Of a stretch of DNA of 64,000 bases, positions 53,347-63,615 are shown piece by piece. The notes below the pieces were generated by a model. The model saw only the letters and a program-made list of their open reading frames with translations. It had not been told where the DNA came from and made no database searches. The position numbers were made by a program, and so were the translations under genes. This DNA is from Vibrio sp. Hep-1b-8 (GTDB lineage: Bacteria > Pseudomonadota > Gammaproteobacteria > Enterobacterales > Vibrionaceae), in contig NZ_QEWN01000087.1 in assembly GCF_006124995.1 (NCBI RefSeq), positions 1 through 64,000 of the forward strand, written 5' to 3'. Within the stretch, counting starts at the first letter, position 1. Each line of letters starts with the position of its first letter.

Positions 53347-54003
53347 ATGACTCAAGATGAAATGAAGAAAGAAGCTGGTTGGGCAGCACTCAAGTATGTT
53401 GAAAAAGGCAGCATTGTTGGTGTTGGTACAGGCTCTACTGTGAATCACTTCATCGATGCACTTGCAACAATGAAAGATGACATCAAAGGTGCTGTTTCAA
53501 GCTCTGATGCATCAACTGAAAAGCTAAAAGGTCTCGGCATCGAAGTCTTCGACTGCAACGATGTTGCGATGCTAGACATCTATGTTGATGGTGCTGATGA
53601 GATCAACGCATCTCGTGACATGATCAAAGGCGGTGGCGCAGCACTGACTCGTGAGAAAATTGTTGCTGCTATTTCTGAGAAGTTCGTCTGTATCGTTGAC
53701 AATACTAAAGCAGTCGACGTACTTGGCCAATTCCCACTACCAGTAGAAGTTATCCCAATGGCACGCTCTTACGTCGCTCGCCAGTTGGTTAAATTCGGTG
53801 GTGATCCTGCTTACCGTGAAGGTGTAGTCACTGACAATGGCAACGTTATTCTTGATGTGCATGGCATGAAGATTACAGATCCAAAAGATCTAGAAGATAA
53901 AATCAACTCTATTGCTGGTGTCGTCACTGTTGGTCTATTCGCACACCGTGGTGCTGATGTTGTCATCACTGGTACGCCGGAAGGGGCAAAAATCGAAGAG
54001 TAA
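53347..54003 (+). CDS. rpiA: Ribose-5-phosphate isomerase A
   Basis: Interconverts ribose-5-P and ribulose-5-P in the pentose phosphate pathway. 218 residues starting [18 protein letters not shown]; the phosphate loop [12 protein letters not shown], catalytic DGADEIN and [12 protein letters not shown] are intact. The ATG at 53347 is chosen over the one at 53341 because AGGAG lies 6 nt before it. Terminator follows. Confidence 0.98.
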   Translation: MTQDEMKKEAGWAALKYVEKGSIVGVGTGSTVNHFIDALATMKDDIKGAVSSSDASTEKLKGLGIEVFDCNDVAMLDIYVDGADEINASRDMIKGGGAALTREKIVAAISEKFVCIVDNTKAVDVLGQFPLPVEVIPMARSYVARQLVKFGGDPAYREGVVTDNGNVILDVHGMKITDPKDLEDKINSIAGVVTVGLFAHRGADVVITGTPEGAKIEE

Positions 54004-54032
54004 CCCATCAATTTTGGTTATTTCATTACAAG

Positions 54033-54057
54033 CGGCGCCATTTGGCGCCGTTTTTTT
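54033..54057 (+). terminator. rpiA terminator
   Basis: CGGCGCC (54033-54039) with GGCGCCG (54044-54050), loop ATTT, then T7. Confidence 0.93.
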
Positions 54058-54147
54058 CATTTTAATCAATAAATATTCTGCCTTATTCCGTAATTTTCTT
54101 ACCCAAACTGTATTTTTTTTGTTAAGTTAATGGTCAGAAGACGCACA

Positions 54148-54193
54148 AGGAAAACGTTTGCGTGCTACATAACGCTGATAAAAACGTTTGCTT
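54148..54193. promoter_or_regulatory. Two PurR-like operators upstream of serA
   Basis: AGGAAAACGTTTGCGT (54148-54163) matches the PurR consensus ANGNAAACGTTTGCGT at every fixed position. A second, 54178-54193, matches at all but two. Their centres are exactly 30 bp apart, about three helical turns, 63-108 bp before serA. Confidence 0.75.
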
Positions 54194-54255
54194 TATCTGC
54201 TTTAGTCTAATGTGCGCCACTTAAGCCCAATTTCCCCACTTTAAGGAAGAAGACA

Positions 54256-55485
54256 ATGGCCAAAGTTTCACTGGAAAAAGACAAAATAAAAATTCTCTTG
54301 CTTGAAGGTCTACATCCATCAACAGTAGAAGTTCTTCAGGCTGCCGGCTACACCAACATTGAGTATCACAAAGGTTCACTTCCAGAAGATGAGCTTCTAG
54401 AAGCCGTTAAGGATGTCCATTTTATTGGTATCCGTTCGCGCACTAATTTGACAGAAGAAGTGATCAACGCTGCCGAAAAGTTAGTCGCCATTGGCTGTTT
54501 CTGTATTGGTACCAACCAAGTTGATCTTAAAGCAGCCGCATCTCGCGGTATTCCAGTATTTAACGCACCTTTCTCAAATACACGTAGTGTTGCGGAATTG
54601 GTACTGGGTCAGATCTTATTGCTACTACGCGGTATTCCAGAAAAGAACGCGCTAGCTCACCGTGGTATTTGGAAGAAGAGTGCTGACAATTCATACGAAG
54701 CACGCGGTAAACGTTTAGGTATTATCGGTTATGGTCACATTGGTACACAGTTAGGCATTATTGCTGAAAACCTGGGGATGCGTGTCTACTTCTACGATAT
54801 TGAGAACAAGCTTTCACTAGGTAACGCGACTCAAGTCCACACCATGAGTGAGCTTCTAAATAAATGTGATGTCATCTCACTTCACGTTCCTGAAACCGCT
54901 GATACAAAGAACATGATGGGTGCCGAAGAGTTCGCTCGCATGAAGCCAGGTTCAATCTTTATCAACGCTGCTCGTGGTACCGTAGTTGATATCGAAGCAC
55001 TCTGCCATAGCCTGGAAGCAGGTCACCTTGCTGGTGCGGCAATTGACGTATTCCCGACCGAGCCTAAAACCAACGCAGATCCATTTGAGTCTCCACTGCA
55101 AAAATTCGATAACGTGATCCTAACTCCTCACGTAGGCGGCTCAACTCAGGAAGCTCAAGAAAACATTGGCGTAGAAGTAGCAGGAAAATTGGCTAAGTAC
55201 TCAGACAATGGTTCAACGCTATCAAGCGTTAACTTCCCTGAAGTTTCTCTACCAGAGCATCGCGATTGTTCACGACTGCTGCACATTCACGAAAACCGTC
55301 CAGGTATTCTGACTCAAATTAACACCATCTTCGCTGAAGAGGGGATTAATATCGCAGGTCAGTACCTACAGACAGCAGCAGACTTCGGTTATGTGGTTAT
55401 TGATGTAGAAACGGAACGCTCTGAAGAAGCACTGAAAAAGCTAAAAAGCATCGAAGGTACTATTCGCGCTCGTATCCTTCACTAA
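54256..55485 (+). CDS. serA: D-3-phosphoglycerate dehydrogenase
   Basis: First committed enzyme of serine synthesis; serine feedback acts through the C-terminal ACT domain. 409 residues (E. coli 410). NAD-binding GIIGYGHIGTQLG, the catalytic segment LHVPETADTKNM, INAARGTVVD and HVGGSTQEAQ; ACT domain from about 335 (HENRPGILTQINTIFAEEGI). AAGGA precedes the ATG. In E. coli also next to rpiA. Confidence 0.98.
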   Translation: MAKVSLEKDKIKILLLEGLHPSTVEVLQAAGYTNIEYHKGSLPEDELLEAVKDVHFIGIRSRTNLTEEVINAAEKLVAIGCFCIGTNQVDLKAAASRGIPVFNAPFSNTRSVAELVLGQILLLLRGIPEKNALAHRGIWKKSADNSYEARGKRLGIIGYGHIGTQLGIIAENLGMRVYFYDIENKLSLGNATQVHTMSELLNKCDVISLHVPETADTKNMMGAEEFARMKPGSIFINAARGTVVDIEALCHSLEAGHLAGAAIDVFPTEPKTNADPFESPLQKFDNVILTPHVGGSTQEAQENIGVEVAGKLAKYSDNGSTLSSVNFPEVSLPEHRDCSRLLHIHENRPGILTQINTIFAEEGINIAGQYLQTAADFGYVVIDVETERSEEALKKLKSIEGTIRARILH

Positions 55486-55500
55486 TCAATTCATAAATGC

Positions 55501-55530
55501 AAAAAACCACCGTTATACGGTGGTTTTTTT
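55501..55530. terminator. Bidirectional terminator serA / ilvH
   Basis: CCACCG (55507-55512) pairs with CGGTGG (55518-55523); A6 before and T7 after make it work both ways. Confidence 0.9.
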
Positions 55531-55549
55531 ATTGGCTAAACAGCGACTT

Positions 55550-56044
55550 TTAAGGTTTTAAAGCGCGTTCACCACGAGCGATTCCAACGACACCACTGCG
55601 TGCTACTTCGATCACTTCTGTGACTTCAGAAATGGCCTGAATAAAGGCATCAAGTTTCTCGCTGGTTCCTGCCATCTGTACCGTGTACTGGGAAGCCGTA
55701 ACATCAACAATCTGACCACGGAAGATATCAGCAGTACGTTTAACTTCCGCACGTGAAAAACCGCTGGCTTTCACTTTCACCATCATCAGTTCACGTTCGA
55801 TATGGTCAAGCTCTGTCACTTCCTGCACTTTAAGGACATCAATCAGTTTGTTAAGTTGCTTCTGGATCTGCTCCAGTTCCATGTCATCAGAGATGGTTGT
55901 AATGTTTAAACGCGATAATGTTTCATCATCTGTCGGTGAAACCGTTAGAGATTCGATGTTGTAAGCACGTTGAGAAAACAGACCAACAACACGCGATAAA
56001 GCCCCCGGTTGGTTTTCCATTAGTAGTGAAATAATGTGTCTCAT
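55550..56044 (-). CDS. ilvH: Acetolactate synthase III small subunit
   Basis: Regulatory subunit that binds valine and activates IlvI. 164 residues: N-terminal ACT domain (MRHIISLLMENQPGALSRVV, GLFSQRAYNIESLTV) and a C-terminal domain (FRGQIVDVTASQYTVQ). The ATG at 56044 gives the family start with GGAGAG upstream, 2 nt after the ilvI stop; the longer frame overlaps ilvI. Confidence 0.97.
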   Translation of the reverse strand: MRHIISLLMENQPGALSRVVGLFSQRAYNIESLTVSPTDDETLSRLNITTISDDMELEQIQKQLNKLIDVLKVQEVTELDHIERELMMVKVKASGFSRAEVKRTADIFRGQIVDVTASQYTVQMAGTSEKLDAFIQAISEVTEVIEVARSGVVGIARGERALKP

Positions 56045-56046
56045 AA

Positions 56047-57771
56047 TTACGTTCTCTCCGTCTTGCTTAACCACATTTTGTCCATACCCTCACCTTTGAT
56101 CTGCATTGGATATACATGCTCAGTCTCGTCCACATTGATATCAACAAACACTAAGCGATCTTTCATATCAAGTGCTTGTTTTAGACCAGATTCCAACTGA
56201 TCTGGAGACTCAATTCGGATACCAACATGGCCATAAGCTTCAGCAATGGCGGCAAAATCAGGAACAGAACTCATATATGAGTTTGAATGGCGGCCTTGGT
56301 AAATAATGTCTTGCCATTGTTTTACCATGCCTAAGAATCGGTTATTCAAGTTAATGATTTTAACAGGGATATCGTATTGCATTGCTGTCGATAGTTCCTG
56401 AATATTCATTTGGATACTGCCGTCACCAGTCACTACCACCACTTCTTCTTCAGGCTTGGCGAACTTAACACCCATACCTGCTGGTAGACCGAAGCCCATC
56501 GTGCCAAGACCACCAGAGTTGATCCAGCGGCGAGGTTTATTGAATGGGTAGTAAAGGGCTGCAAACATTTGGTGCTGACCTACATCAGAAGCAACATAAG
56601 CGTCGCCATTTGTCAGCTTGTGCAAGGTTTCAATAACTTGCTGAGGCTTAATACGCTCAGGTGATGTCTCATAAGACAAACACTCACGATCACGCCACAC
56701 TTGGATCTCATCCCACCAGCGATTTAAAGCATCTTGATCGTTCGTGCTACCCTGCTCTTCAAGCAGTTTAACCATGCTTTCGAGAACTTTTTCTGCAGAG
56801 CCTACAATAGGCAGATCCGCTTTCACGTTTTTCGAGATTGATGAAGGATCAATATCGATATGCATTACTTTAGCGTCTGGGCAGTACTTCTCTAGATTGT
56901 TTGTGGTTCGGTCATCAAAACGAACGCCGACACCAAAAATGAGATCCGCTCTATGCATCGCCATATTGGCTTCATACACACCATGCATACCCAACATTCC
57001 TAAGGAATTTTTATGAGTGCCGGGGAATGCACCAAGCCCCATCAAAGTACTGACTACAGGTAGATTTAGCGCTTCAGCCAATTTAGTTAGGTGCTCTTCT
57101 GCACCAGAAATAACGGCGCCACCACCTACATACAGCACAGGTCGTTTTGCTTCTAGAAGGGTCTTCAGGCCTTTCTTGATTTGACCTTTGTGACCAGTCG
57201 TTGTCGGTTTGTAAGAGCGCATTGAAATAGCTTGAGGGTACTCATACGGCAGCTTAACCTGAGGATTCATTACATCTTTAGGTAAATCAATAAGTACAGG
57301 GCCAGGGCGACCGGTGGTTGCAATATAGAAGGCTTTCTTAACCGTTTCAGGAATGTCTTCAGCTTTCTTTACTAAGAAACTGTGTTTAACAACTGGGCGA
57401 GATACACCCACGATATCACACTCTTGGAATGCGTCATTACCAATCATGTTATTCGGTACGTTGCCCGAAATTACGATCATTGGAATAGAGTCCATATACG
57501 CCGTCGCAATACCGGTAATGGTGTTGGTAGCACCAGGGCCAGAACAGACAAGCACTACACCTGAGTTGCCAGTGGCTCGTGCATAGCCATCAGCCATATG
57601 AGTTGCTGCTTGTTCATGACGAACGAGTACATGCTTAATTTGATCAGTTTTTGCGTGAAGCGCATCGTAGATATCTAAAACAGAACCGCCTGGGTAGCCA
57701 AAGATCTGTTCTACGCCTTCTTCGATCAGAGATTGAACAACCATCTCTGCTCCGGACAACATTGCTGCCAT
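56047..57771 (-). CDS. ilvI: Acetolactate synthase III large subunit
   Basis: Thiamine-diphosphate enzyme joining two pyruvates, or pyruvate and 2-ketobutyrate, in Ile/Val/Leu synthesis. 574 residues: [19 protein letters not shown] start, catalytic Glu in [17 protein letters not shown], and the ThDP motif [10 protein letters not shown] ... [15 protein letters not shown] 6 nt before the ATG at 57771 sets the start; 9 further codons upstream are unsupported. Operon with ilvH; leuO lies further upstream, as in the E. coli leu-ilv region. Confidence 0.97.
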   Translation of the reverse strand: MAAMLSGAEMVVQSLIEEGVEQIFGYPGGSVLDIYDALHAKTDQIKHVLVRHEQAATHMADGYARATGNSGVVLVCSGPGATNTITGIATAYMDSIPMIVISGNVPNNMIGNDAFQECDIVGVSRPVVKHSFLVKKAEDIPETVKKAFYIATTGRPGPVLIDLPKDVMNPQVKLPYEYPQAISMRSYKPTTTGHKGQIKKGLKTLLEAKRPVLYVGGGAVISGAEEHLTKLAEALNLPVVSTLMGLGAFPGTHKNSLGMLGMHGVYEANMAMHRADLIFGVGVRFDDRTTNNLEKYCPDAKVMHIDIDPSSISKNVKADLPIVGSAEKVLESMVKLLEEQGSTNDQDALNRWWDEIQVWRDRECLSYETSPERIKPQQVIETLHKLTNGDAYVASDVGQHQMFAALYYPFNKPRRWINSGGLGTMGFGLPAGMGVKFAKPEEEVVVVTGDGSIQMNIQELSTAMQYDIPVKIINLNNRFLGMVKQWQDIIYQGRHSNSYMSSVPDFAAIAEAYGHVGIRIESPDQLESGLKQALDMKDRLVFVDINVDETEHVYPMQIKGEGMDKMWLSKTERT

Positions 57772-58138
57772 ATTTTTCTCCTTAAACCAGTTTGTCATCG
57801 GATAAGGTCAATCTGATGAGCTGGTTTTCCATAGTCTAGGTCTTATTCGTAGCCTAATTCGAAATATTTCCACTTTTTCGGCTATGTCTTGCTCATAGGT
57901 AACATAAAGCAAAGTAACGCAACAAATGTAACGTTTTATTATCAACGGGTCTAATGCGATTTATCTCCCACTTTGAAGATTGCACTGGAAAGTAATTATT
58001 TATAGCAAGATGAGTCTAAAACAACCCTTTCAAACAGATCCCATCACCTGCAAAAACTAGAAATTAAGTAATAAATTCTGTTCTTTTTTTTTCAAGCCAC
58101 ATGAATAAGCAACATCAAAACCATCATATAAGCACAAT
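57772..58138 (-). other. Upstream region of ilvIH without a recognisable gene
   Basis: About 370 bp, AT-rich, with no reading frame that looks real and no leader peptide rich in branched-chain codons. In E. coli ilvIH is controlled by Lrp, not attenuation, which would fit. I see no precise promoter. Confidence 0.5.
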
Positions 58139-58182
58139 AAAAAATCCCCCAGCAAGCGAACTTGCTTGTTGGGGGATTTTTA
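58139..58182 (-). terminator. Terminator of the acyl-CoA ligase gene
   Basis: A long stem, ATCCCCC/GGGGGAT extended inward by AGCAAGC pairing with TTGCTTG with mismatch, around 58144-58177; T runs on both strands. It lies 30 bp past the ligase stop. Confidence 0.92.
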
Positions 58183-58211
58183 ATCATTCAGAAAATTAAC
58201 TATCGGAAATA

Positions 58212-60020
58212 TTAGTTTTTATCCGACTTGTCCTTGTACATTTCTTCGATTTCATCTTGATACTTGTCGTTAATCACCTTACGACGCAGTTTTTGTGTCG
58301 GTGTCAGTTCACCATCGTCCATAGAGAAGGCTTTCGGCAATAACTTGAACTTCTTCACTTGCTCAAACTTCGCCAACTCTTTTTGTAAGTCATTGACGCG
58401 CTTTTCTAGCATTTCGACTATCTGATGGTGCTTAATCAACTCGACCCGATCATGATATTTGATGTTGAGCTCTTTAGCGTATTCTTCTAACGAGTCATAA
58501 CACGGCACTATCAGAGCAGAGACAAATTTGCGCGTATCCGCAATAACAGCAATCTGCTCGATAAAGTGATCTTTGCCGATTGCGCCTTCAATCATTTGTG
58601 GAGCGATATACTTACCATTCGACGTCTTCATTAGCTCTTTGATTCGATCTGTAATGAACAAATTGCCATTCTCATCGATATGACCAGCATCACCTGTTTT
58701 CAGAAAGCCATGTTCGTCAAAGGTTTTCGCTGTCTCTTCCGGCATTTTATAGTAACCACGCATGACCATTGGACCACGAACAAGAATCTCGTTGTTCTCA
58801 CCAATCTTGACCTGAGCGCCCGGCATCGCCATACCTATTGAGTCAGGATTGAAACATTTATCATCCCAGCACGATACGGTCGCTGTGGTCTCTGTCATGC
58901 CGTAACCCAACTTTACGTTGATACCAATTGCATGGAAGAAGCGACCGATGGTTTCATCGAGCTTAGCGCCACCACACGGCATGAAATTGATTTGACCGCC
59001 AAGCAAAGCACGTAGCTTTGACAAGACCAGTTTGTCTGCCAATGCATGCGCTTTCTTCAGAGCAATGGAAGGTTTGCGCCCTTCTTGATGGCACAATGCC
59101 ATTTTGGCACCCATATTTACTGCCCAAGTAAATAAAGCTTTGCGAATAAATGGTGCTTTAGCCACTTTTTCATGAATCGCTGAGAAGATCTTTTCGTAGA
59201 AGCGAGGCACCGCACACATCACTGTCGGGCGTACTTCACTCAGGGCTTCACGAACTTGCATAGTGTCTTGTAGGTAACAGTTCGTCGCCCCTTTGTACAG
59301 CACGTAGAACGTCCAAGCGCGCTCAAATACATGCGAAAGAGGTAAGAAACAGAGCGACACATCAGATTCACTCAAACTTAATCTCTGGTCGTGGCCTTCC
59401 AACTGCGCAGCAATATTCGCGTAATCCAACATTACGCCCTTAGGCTGCCCAGTTGTACCCGATGTGTAGATAAGTGTTAGTAGGTCGTCGAAGCATACCT
59501 GCTCTAATCGGGCATTCAATTCTGGTTGATGCATTTCGTTCGACTGAGCAATGAATTTTTGCCAACCAATAGCAAAACTATGTTCGCCAACTTGTACGTC
59601 ATCGGACATAGCCACAATCAGTTCTAATTGTTCGCATTGGTCAAAGATGGATACAGCTGCGTCAAATTGAGCTTGCTCACCGACAAATAATACTCGGACA
59701 TCCGCATTCTGCAGGATGTAAGCTGACTGAGCGGCAGTGTTGGTTGGATAAATAGGTACTGTGACGGCACGCAGTTGTAATGCTGCGAAATCTGCCACTG
59801 TCCACTGTGGCATGTTGTTGGAGAAGATACCAATCTTGTCTTGGACTCGTATTCCCTGAGCCAATAGTGCAAATGAAAGAGAATCAACTTGCTGACCAAA
59901 CTGCTTCCAGCTAATACCATTCCACATGTTGCCCACTTTATGTTTGAGCGCAATGCGGTCGCTGCCTTTCGCAATCTGTTCTCGAATTCGTTTTACAATG
60001 TGAAAATCTAGGTTGGCCAT
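58212..60020 (-). CDS. Long-chain fatty acid-CoA ligase family protein
   Basis: AMP-forming acyl-CoA synthetase of the eukaryotic-like long-chain (FACL) type. 602 residues: ATP/AMP motif [16 protein letters not shown] near residue 190, motif [23 protein letters not shown] and [17 protein letters not shown] with the catalytic lysine region. Not the canonical FadD, which is about 560 aa and differs in its N-terminus. Substrate range unknown; probably membrane phospholipid or storage-lipid turnover. The ATG at 60020 has AAGG upstream; the longer frame adds 18 residues. Confidence 0.9.
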   Translation of the reverse strand: MANLDFHIVKRIREQIAKGSDRIALKHKVGNMWNGISWKQFGQQVDSLSFALLAQGIRVQDKIGIFSNNMPQWTVADFAALQLRAVTVPIYPTNTAAQSAYILQNADVRVLFVGEQAQFDAAVSIFDQCEQLELIVAMSDDVQVGEHSFAIGWQKFIAQSNEMHQPELNARLEQVCFDDLLTLIYTSGTTGQPKGVMLDYANIAAQLEGHDQRLSLSESDVSLCFLPLSHVFERAWTFYVLYKGATNCYLQDTMQVREALSEVRPTVMCAVPRFYEKIFSAIHEKVAKAPFIRKALFTWAVNMGAKMALCHQEGRKPSIALKKAHALADKLVLSKLRALLGGQINFMPCGGAKLDETIGRFFHAIGINVKLGYGMTETTATVSCWDDKCFNPDSIGMAMPGAQVKIGENNEILVRGPMVMRGYYKMPEETAKTFDEHGFLKTGDAGHIDENGNLFITDRIKELMKTSNGKYIAPQMIEGAIGKDHFIEQIAVIADTRKFVSALIVPCYDSLEEYAKELNIKYHDRVELIKHHQIVEMLEKRVNDLQKELAKFEQVKKFKLLPKAFSMDDGELTPTQKLRRKVINDKYQDEIEEMYKDKSDKN

Positions 60021-60126
60021 CTTTACTACCTTTAGCTTACACCTGTAAGCTTTATTAAGCGCACAAGTGTACATTTCGGGTTAGAAAAGGCAACTGATGA
60101 GCATCAAAGTTATCAATTAAAATAGT

Positions 60127-60158
60127 AAAAAACCTTGAATGGCGCGAACCATCCAAGG
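60127..60158 (-). terminator. leuO terminator
   Basis: CCTTGGATGG (minus strand, 60158-60149) pairs with CCATTCAAGG (60142-60133) with one G-T pair and is followed by TTTTTTA. Confidence 0.85.
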
Positions 60159-60184
60159 CTTTTCCTATCAGTGAATACTGACAA

Positions 60185-61144
60185 TTACTTTAGGGCAACC
60201 ACTTCGCCGCAGATCATCATCAGCTGATCGCGCAGCCAGATATGCCCCTTGTCTTTTCCGCTTGATTCATGCCAGCTTAAGAAGCCACTGATTTGACCGT
60301 TTTCATACGGGAACTCGATGACTTGCAACTGCTCCTTGTTTGCTGCATTTTCGACCATCCAGCGTGGCGCGATTGTCACTAGCTCAGATTGACCTACAAC
60401 GTAGAGAACGTTGCTTAGGCTCGTACCCTCATAGTATGCCTGAACATCCAGATCTCGGTACGCTTGCTCAGAGAAGCTACGCTGACCGTGAACTTTAGAT
60501 AACTTAGCATGACGTTCACCAAACAATTGTGCTGGGCTTACTGACCCTTGAATACGTGGGTGTGCTTTAGATGCCACTACAACCAACTCATCTTGGAAGA
60601 TTTCTGTGCTTGAAAAGCCTTGCTCATCAAAACGCGCATAATCGATAACAAAGTCGATCTCTTGGTAACGCATTCTCTCTGCAAGTTGGCGATCGAATTC
60701 AGCATCTAGGTGGAGCTGTACATTAGGTGCAAGCTCGTGAATCGTTGACATTATCTTTGGCGCAAAACGCATGTCACATGGGCTGCAAATTGCCAGTTTG
60801 AATAGACGAGTAGATGTCTCTGGAGAGAAAACTGAGCTTGGTAATTCATTACGAATAAGTTGCAGAGCCTGACGAACAGGACCAAACAGCTGACGAGCTC
60901 GTTGGGTCGGTTGAATACCGCGCCCCTGACGCATAAATAGCTCATCATTAAACATCACTTTAAGACGCGCTACAGCGTTACTTACTGCTGGCTGTGACAT
61001 ACCCAGATTATGCGCAGCGCGAGTGATGTTTTGTTCTTGCATGACCGCATCGAACACAGTTAAAAGGTTTAAATCTACTCCACGTAAAGTACTTTCCATG
61101 CGGTAGCTAGCGATAGCACTCATAGACTCTTTTTTGTCAATCAT
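60185..61144 (-). CDS. leuO: LysR-family regulator LeuO
   Basis: Global LysR-type regulator that antagonises H-NS in enterics and acts in the ToxR network of Vibrio cholerae. 319 residues: helix-turn-helix at about 25-75 (NLLTVFDAVMQEQNITRAA, GMSQPAVSNAVARLK) and a C-terminal effector-binding domain. The N-terminal extension before MESTLRGVDLNLLTVFDAV is usual for LeuO. GAGG 8 nt before the ATG at 61144 supports the start. Located between ilvIH and leuA as in E. coli. Confidence 0.93.
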   Translation of the reverse strand: MIDKKESMSAIASYRMESTLRGVDLNLLTVFDAVMQEQNITRAAHNLGMSQPAVSNAVARLKVMFNDELFMRQGRGIQPTQRARQLFGPVRQALQLIRNELPSSVFSPETSTRLFKLAICSPCDMRFAPKIMSTIHELAPNVQLHLDAEFDRQLAERMRYQEIDFVIDYARFDEQGFSSTEIFQDELVVVASKAHPRIQGSVSPAQLFGERHAKLSKVHGQRSFSEQAYRDLDVQAYYEGTSLSNVLYVVGQSELVTIAPRWMVENAANKEQLQVIEFPYENGQISGFLSWHESSGKDKGHIWLRDQLMMICGEVVALK

Positions 61145-61489
61145 TGGGCAAGCCTCTTTAATTCATCAACGTAAATGGTTACTAACTTCAAAATGAGTTG
61201 GGAATAGAAAACCAAAGGTTCGCCGCATCCATTATATTTAGTTGTTAGATGCTTTATGGCGAATCACTACTATCAACGAATAATTCAGCAATTAGCAATA
61301 AGATTGACAATTAATCAGTATTTTTTACTTAACTCGACACTGAACCCTTCAAAAGCAATTACTTAAAAAGATCATAAAAAAATATCAAGGCCGTTTTTAT
61401 AGTGATTATTAGATCTATTTGATATTAATTCCTAACTTATTTTCAGAAAGGGATTTATTGACGGGACTTATCAATAACAATAACAACGT
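61145..61489 (-). other. AT-rich upstream region of leuO
   Basis: About 345 bp with no reading frame of note, richly A+T, consistent with the long, H-NS-bound leader typical of leuO. I cannot place the promoter or operators exactly. Confidence 0.5.
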
Positions 61490-61520
61490 AAAAATGGCAT
61501 CAATAGTTTGAAGCCATTTT
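61490..61520 (-). terminator. Terminator after the glycosyltransferase gene
   Basis: AAAATGGC (61491-61498) pairs with GCCATTTT (61513-61520); T run on the minus strand. Confidence 0.75.
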
Positions 61521-61537
61521 ACGCTAAGAAAGAAGAT

Positions 61538-62584
61538 CTATACGTTAATCACATAGCTCGGGAAATCGACTTTTTCCCACAGGCTCTCAGTCAATAGAGA
61601 TTGGTCGTCCCAATTGCCTTGTTTAATCCAGCTCACGATCGCTGCGGCCACATCAGGATATTGGACACTTTCAGCCGAGTCTTCATCAAGCCATCGCCTC
61701 ACTGCGGATGCATCTAAATCATCCATACACGATGCCAAGCCAAGTCCTTCCAATGTCGCGACATTACTTATCTGCTCAAACTGGCCACTTAAAGGTTTAA
61801 GCAACAGTTTTTTTCCTAGAGTCAACGCCTCTGAAGGCAGCTCAAATCCCCCATTTGCAATAACACCTTCACAACGCTGTAAATGGGATTGAAACGAGTC
61901 GAGGCTAAGTGGCAAACAGTGAATATTGGCAAGCACTTGAGGCTCTACAATCTCTGGGTGATAACATACAAACTTCTGATTTGAGAAGCGTAGCAACAAA
62001 TCCGTGATGTCAGATAAGCTTTCAAATGGCAAGTAAACGAGCACATAGTCTTCTTCCCTCCAGTGCCCTTTCTCAGTGTGAATAATCGGAGGGAGGATAG
62101 GCTGGTCAAAGTGATACCAATGCAAGCCAATATGGTGTGTGGCCGGAGCAAAATGCTTAATAACCAGTTTGTCCAGCCAACTCGCTCCTTTGATCGGTAC
62201 CGAGTAGCGAAAAGCATTTTGATGACTAATACTGATCGAGGGAATCTTCTGCCTTTTAGCGGCCCAAGCAGATACCGGCTCAAAATCATTCAGTACTAAG
62301 TCATAATCGGACAAATCAAACTGACTGACATCACGCCAAAATTTCCAAAGATTATTCGACACCAGTGTCTTAGCCATATCTACCCTACCTTTGTGGGTAG
62401 CAAATGAAAGACCTGCCCGAGTTTGAAAATGACCGAATGCTTCCATCGAGAAATAGTGCTGCTCATTTCTTCCCGTAAAGAGGTAATCAACATCTAAACC
62501 TTCATTAGCGAGACATTTTGCCATCGCACGAGCACGCGCAATATGTCCATTGCCTGTCCCTTGAACTCCGTACAATATTTTCAT
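61538..62584 (-). CDS. MJ1255/VC2487-family glycosyltransferase
   Basis: 348 residues of the TIGR00661 family, a UDP-glycosyltransferase-like GT-B fold. N-terminal GTGNGHIARARAMAKCL resembles the glycine-rich loop of MurG-type enzymes; the C-terminal ANGGFELPSEALTLGKKLL matches the nucleotide-sugar binding part. No transmembrane helix. Donor and acceptor are unknown. Its start overlaps the PAP2 gene stop by 4 bp (ATGA), so both are translated together. Confidence 0.88.
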   Translation of the reverse strand: MKILYGVQGTGNGHIARARAMAKCLANEGLDVDYLFTGRNEQHYFSMEAFGHFQTRAGLSFATHKGRVDMAKTLVSNNLWKFWRDVSQFDLSDYDLVLNDFEPVSAWAAKRQKIPSISISHQNAFRYSVPIKGASWLDKLVIKHFAPATHHIGLHWYHFDQPILPPIIHTEKGHWREEDYVLVYLPFESLSDITDLLLRFSNQKFVCYHPEIVEPQVLANIHCLPLSLDSFQSHLQRCEGVIANGGFELPSEALTLGKKLLLKPLSGQFEQISNVATLEGLGLASCMDDLDASAVRRWLDEDSAESVQYPDVAAAIVSWIKQGNWDDQSLLTESLWEKVDFPSYVINV

Positions 62585-63114
62585 CCATTCATCCCCAATG
62601 CGATCAGAGCGAACTGCGCGCTACCGACTCCAAGCAATACGCCGATAAGAACGTCCGTTAAGAAATGAACGCCTAACAAAATTCTTGAGCTTGCAATCAA
62701 GGCCGCCCAAACAAACGCAAATAGCTGCCATTCCATATAAAAATGACCGATGACAGTCGCCATCAGGAAAGCGGCGGCAGTATGCCCAGACGGCAGACTA
62801 TAGCGGTCTGAAGGTGTAATAAAAGAAGTGACTAAATCGGAAAGCTCTTCTGGGCGACGACGTTTAAATAGGTTTTTAGCCAACCAATAGATCGGCAGTT
62901 CTATAACAAAAGCGCACAAACCAACAGCAAGAAATGTTCGCCCTTCCACACCACCATAAACAAAAGCGAAAAGTCCGAGCAAAGCGTATAGATGGCCATC
63001 TCCCGTGTGAGAAATCACCTTACTTAAACGCGACACTGGATAACAAAATTTATGTTGTAAACAGAATAGGGAAAACGCTAAATCAAACTTAGCAATGGGC
63101 TCCATTGAACGCAT
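62581..63114 (-). CDS. PAP2-family membrane phosphatase
   Basis: 177-residue integral-membrane phosphatase. All three PAP2 motifs are present: KNLFKRRRP, SLPSGHTAA and SRILLGVHFLTDVLIG, with at least four hydrophobic helices. Such enzymes dephosphorylate phosphatidate, phosphatidylglycerol-phosphate or undecaprenyl diphosphate. AAGGAG precedes the ATG. Coupled to the downstream glycosyltransferase, which suggests that the substrate is a lipid-linked phosphate, but this is inference. Confidence 0.93.
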   Translation of the reverse strand: MRSMEPIAKFDLAFSLFCLQHKFCYPVSRLSKVISHTGDGHLYALLGLFAFVYGGVEGRTFLAVGLCAFVIELPIYWLAKNLFKRRRPEELSDLVTSFITPSDRYSLPSGHTAAAFLMATVIGHFYMEWQLFAFVWAALIASSRILLGVHFLTDVLIGVLLGVGSAQFALIALGMNG

Positions 63115-63343
63115 TTCCAGCTCCTTTTATTACCTATCTTGCTTAAACTTAATTCGAGTTGGTGACAGGCAGGTGAAACTTTGACTGAGTTTCGATGACA
63201 AGCTCACCAGCATGAACGAGTGGTCATTGGTTCAACCTATTCTTCCAGAGCACATTACTGAAATACCAACCGACGATTCATCTGTTAAACTGGCAGTTTG
63301 CCGCTGGAACTGATCTAAGATGAATAAAAAACACACTTTAGGG

Positions 63344-63372
63344 TTGACGTTGTCCGTTGAGTGCGGTACTAA
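63344..63372 (+). promoter_or_regulatory. Candidate leu promoter
   Basis: TTGACG (63344-63349), a 17-bp spacer and TACTAA (63367-63372) form a reasonable sigma-70 promoter 53 bp before leuL. Confidence 0.5.
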
Positions 63373-63424
63373 TTTGTTAACTTAAATATGTGGATTATTT
63401 AACGCCCCTAAAGGAATCGTTACA

Positions 63425-63475
63425 ATGATGAACCGTTTTTCTATCCTGCTGAGCCTCCTCCTTATCGTGACATAA
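63425..63475 (+). CDS. leuL: leu operon leader peptide
   Basis: 16 residues, MMNRFSILLSLLLIVT, with five Leu codons in the run CTG CTG AGC CTC CTC CTT. AAAGGA lies 11 nt upstream. It is followed by a terminator at 63523-63550 and leuA, the standard leucine attenuation layout. Confidence 0.9.
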   Translation: MMNRFSILLSLLLIVT

Positions 63476-63522
63476 TCGCGCGGGTAGGCTGTGGAAGAAA
63501 AACAACCACACAGAATTACAAC

Positions 63523-63550
63523 AAACCCGCACTCAGATGCGGGTTTTTTT
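63523..63550 (+). terminator. Leucine attenuator terminator
   Basis: AAACCCGCA (63523-63531) pairs with TGCGGGTTT (63538-63546), followed by T. An upstream CTGTGG/CCACACAG pairing (63489-63516) may be the pause hairpin. Confidence 0.9.
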
Positions 63551-63615
63551 ATATCTAAATACCGGAAGTAAACGATTAACTCGTGCAGATGCACATAATC
63601 ACTAAGGAAGTAAAC

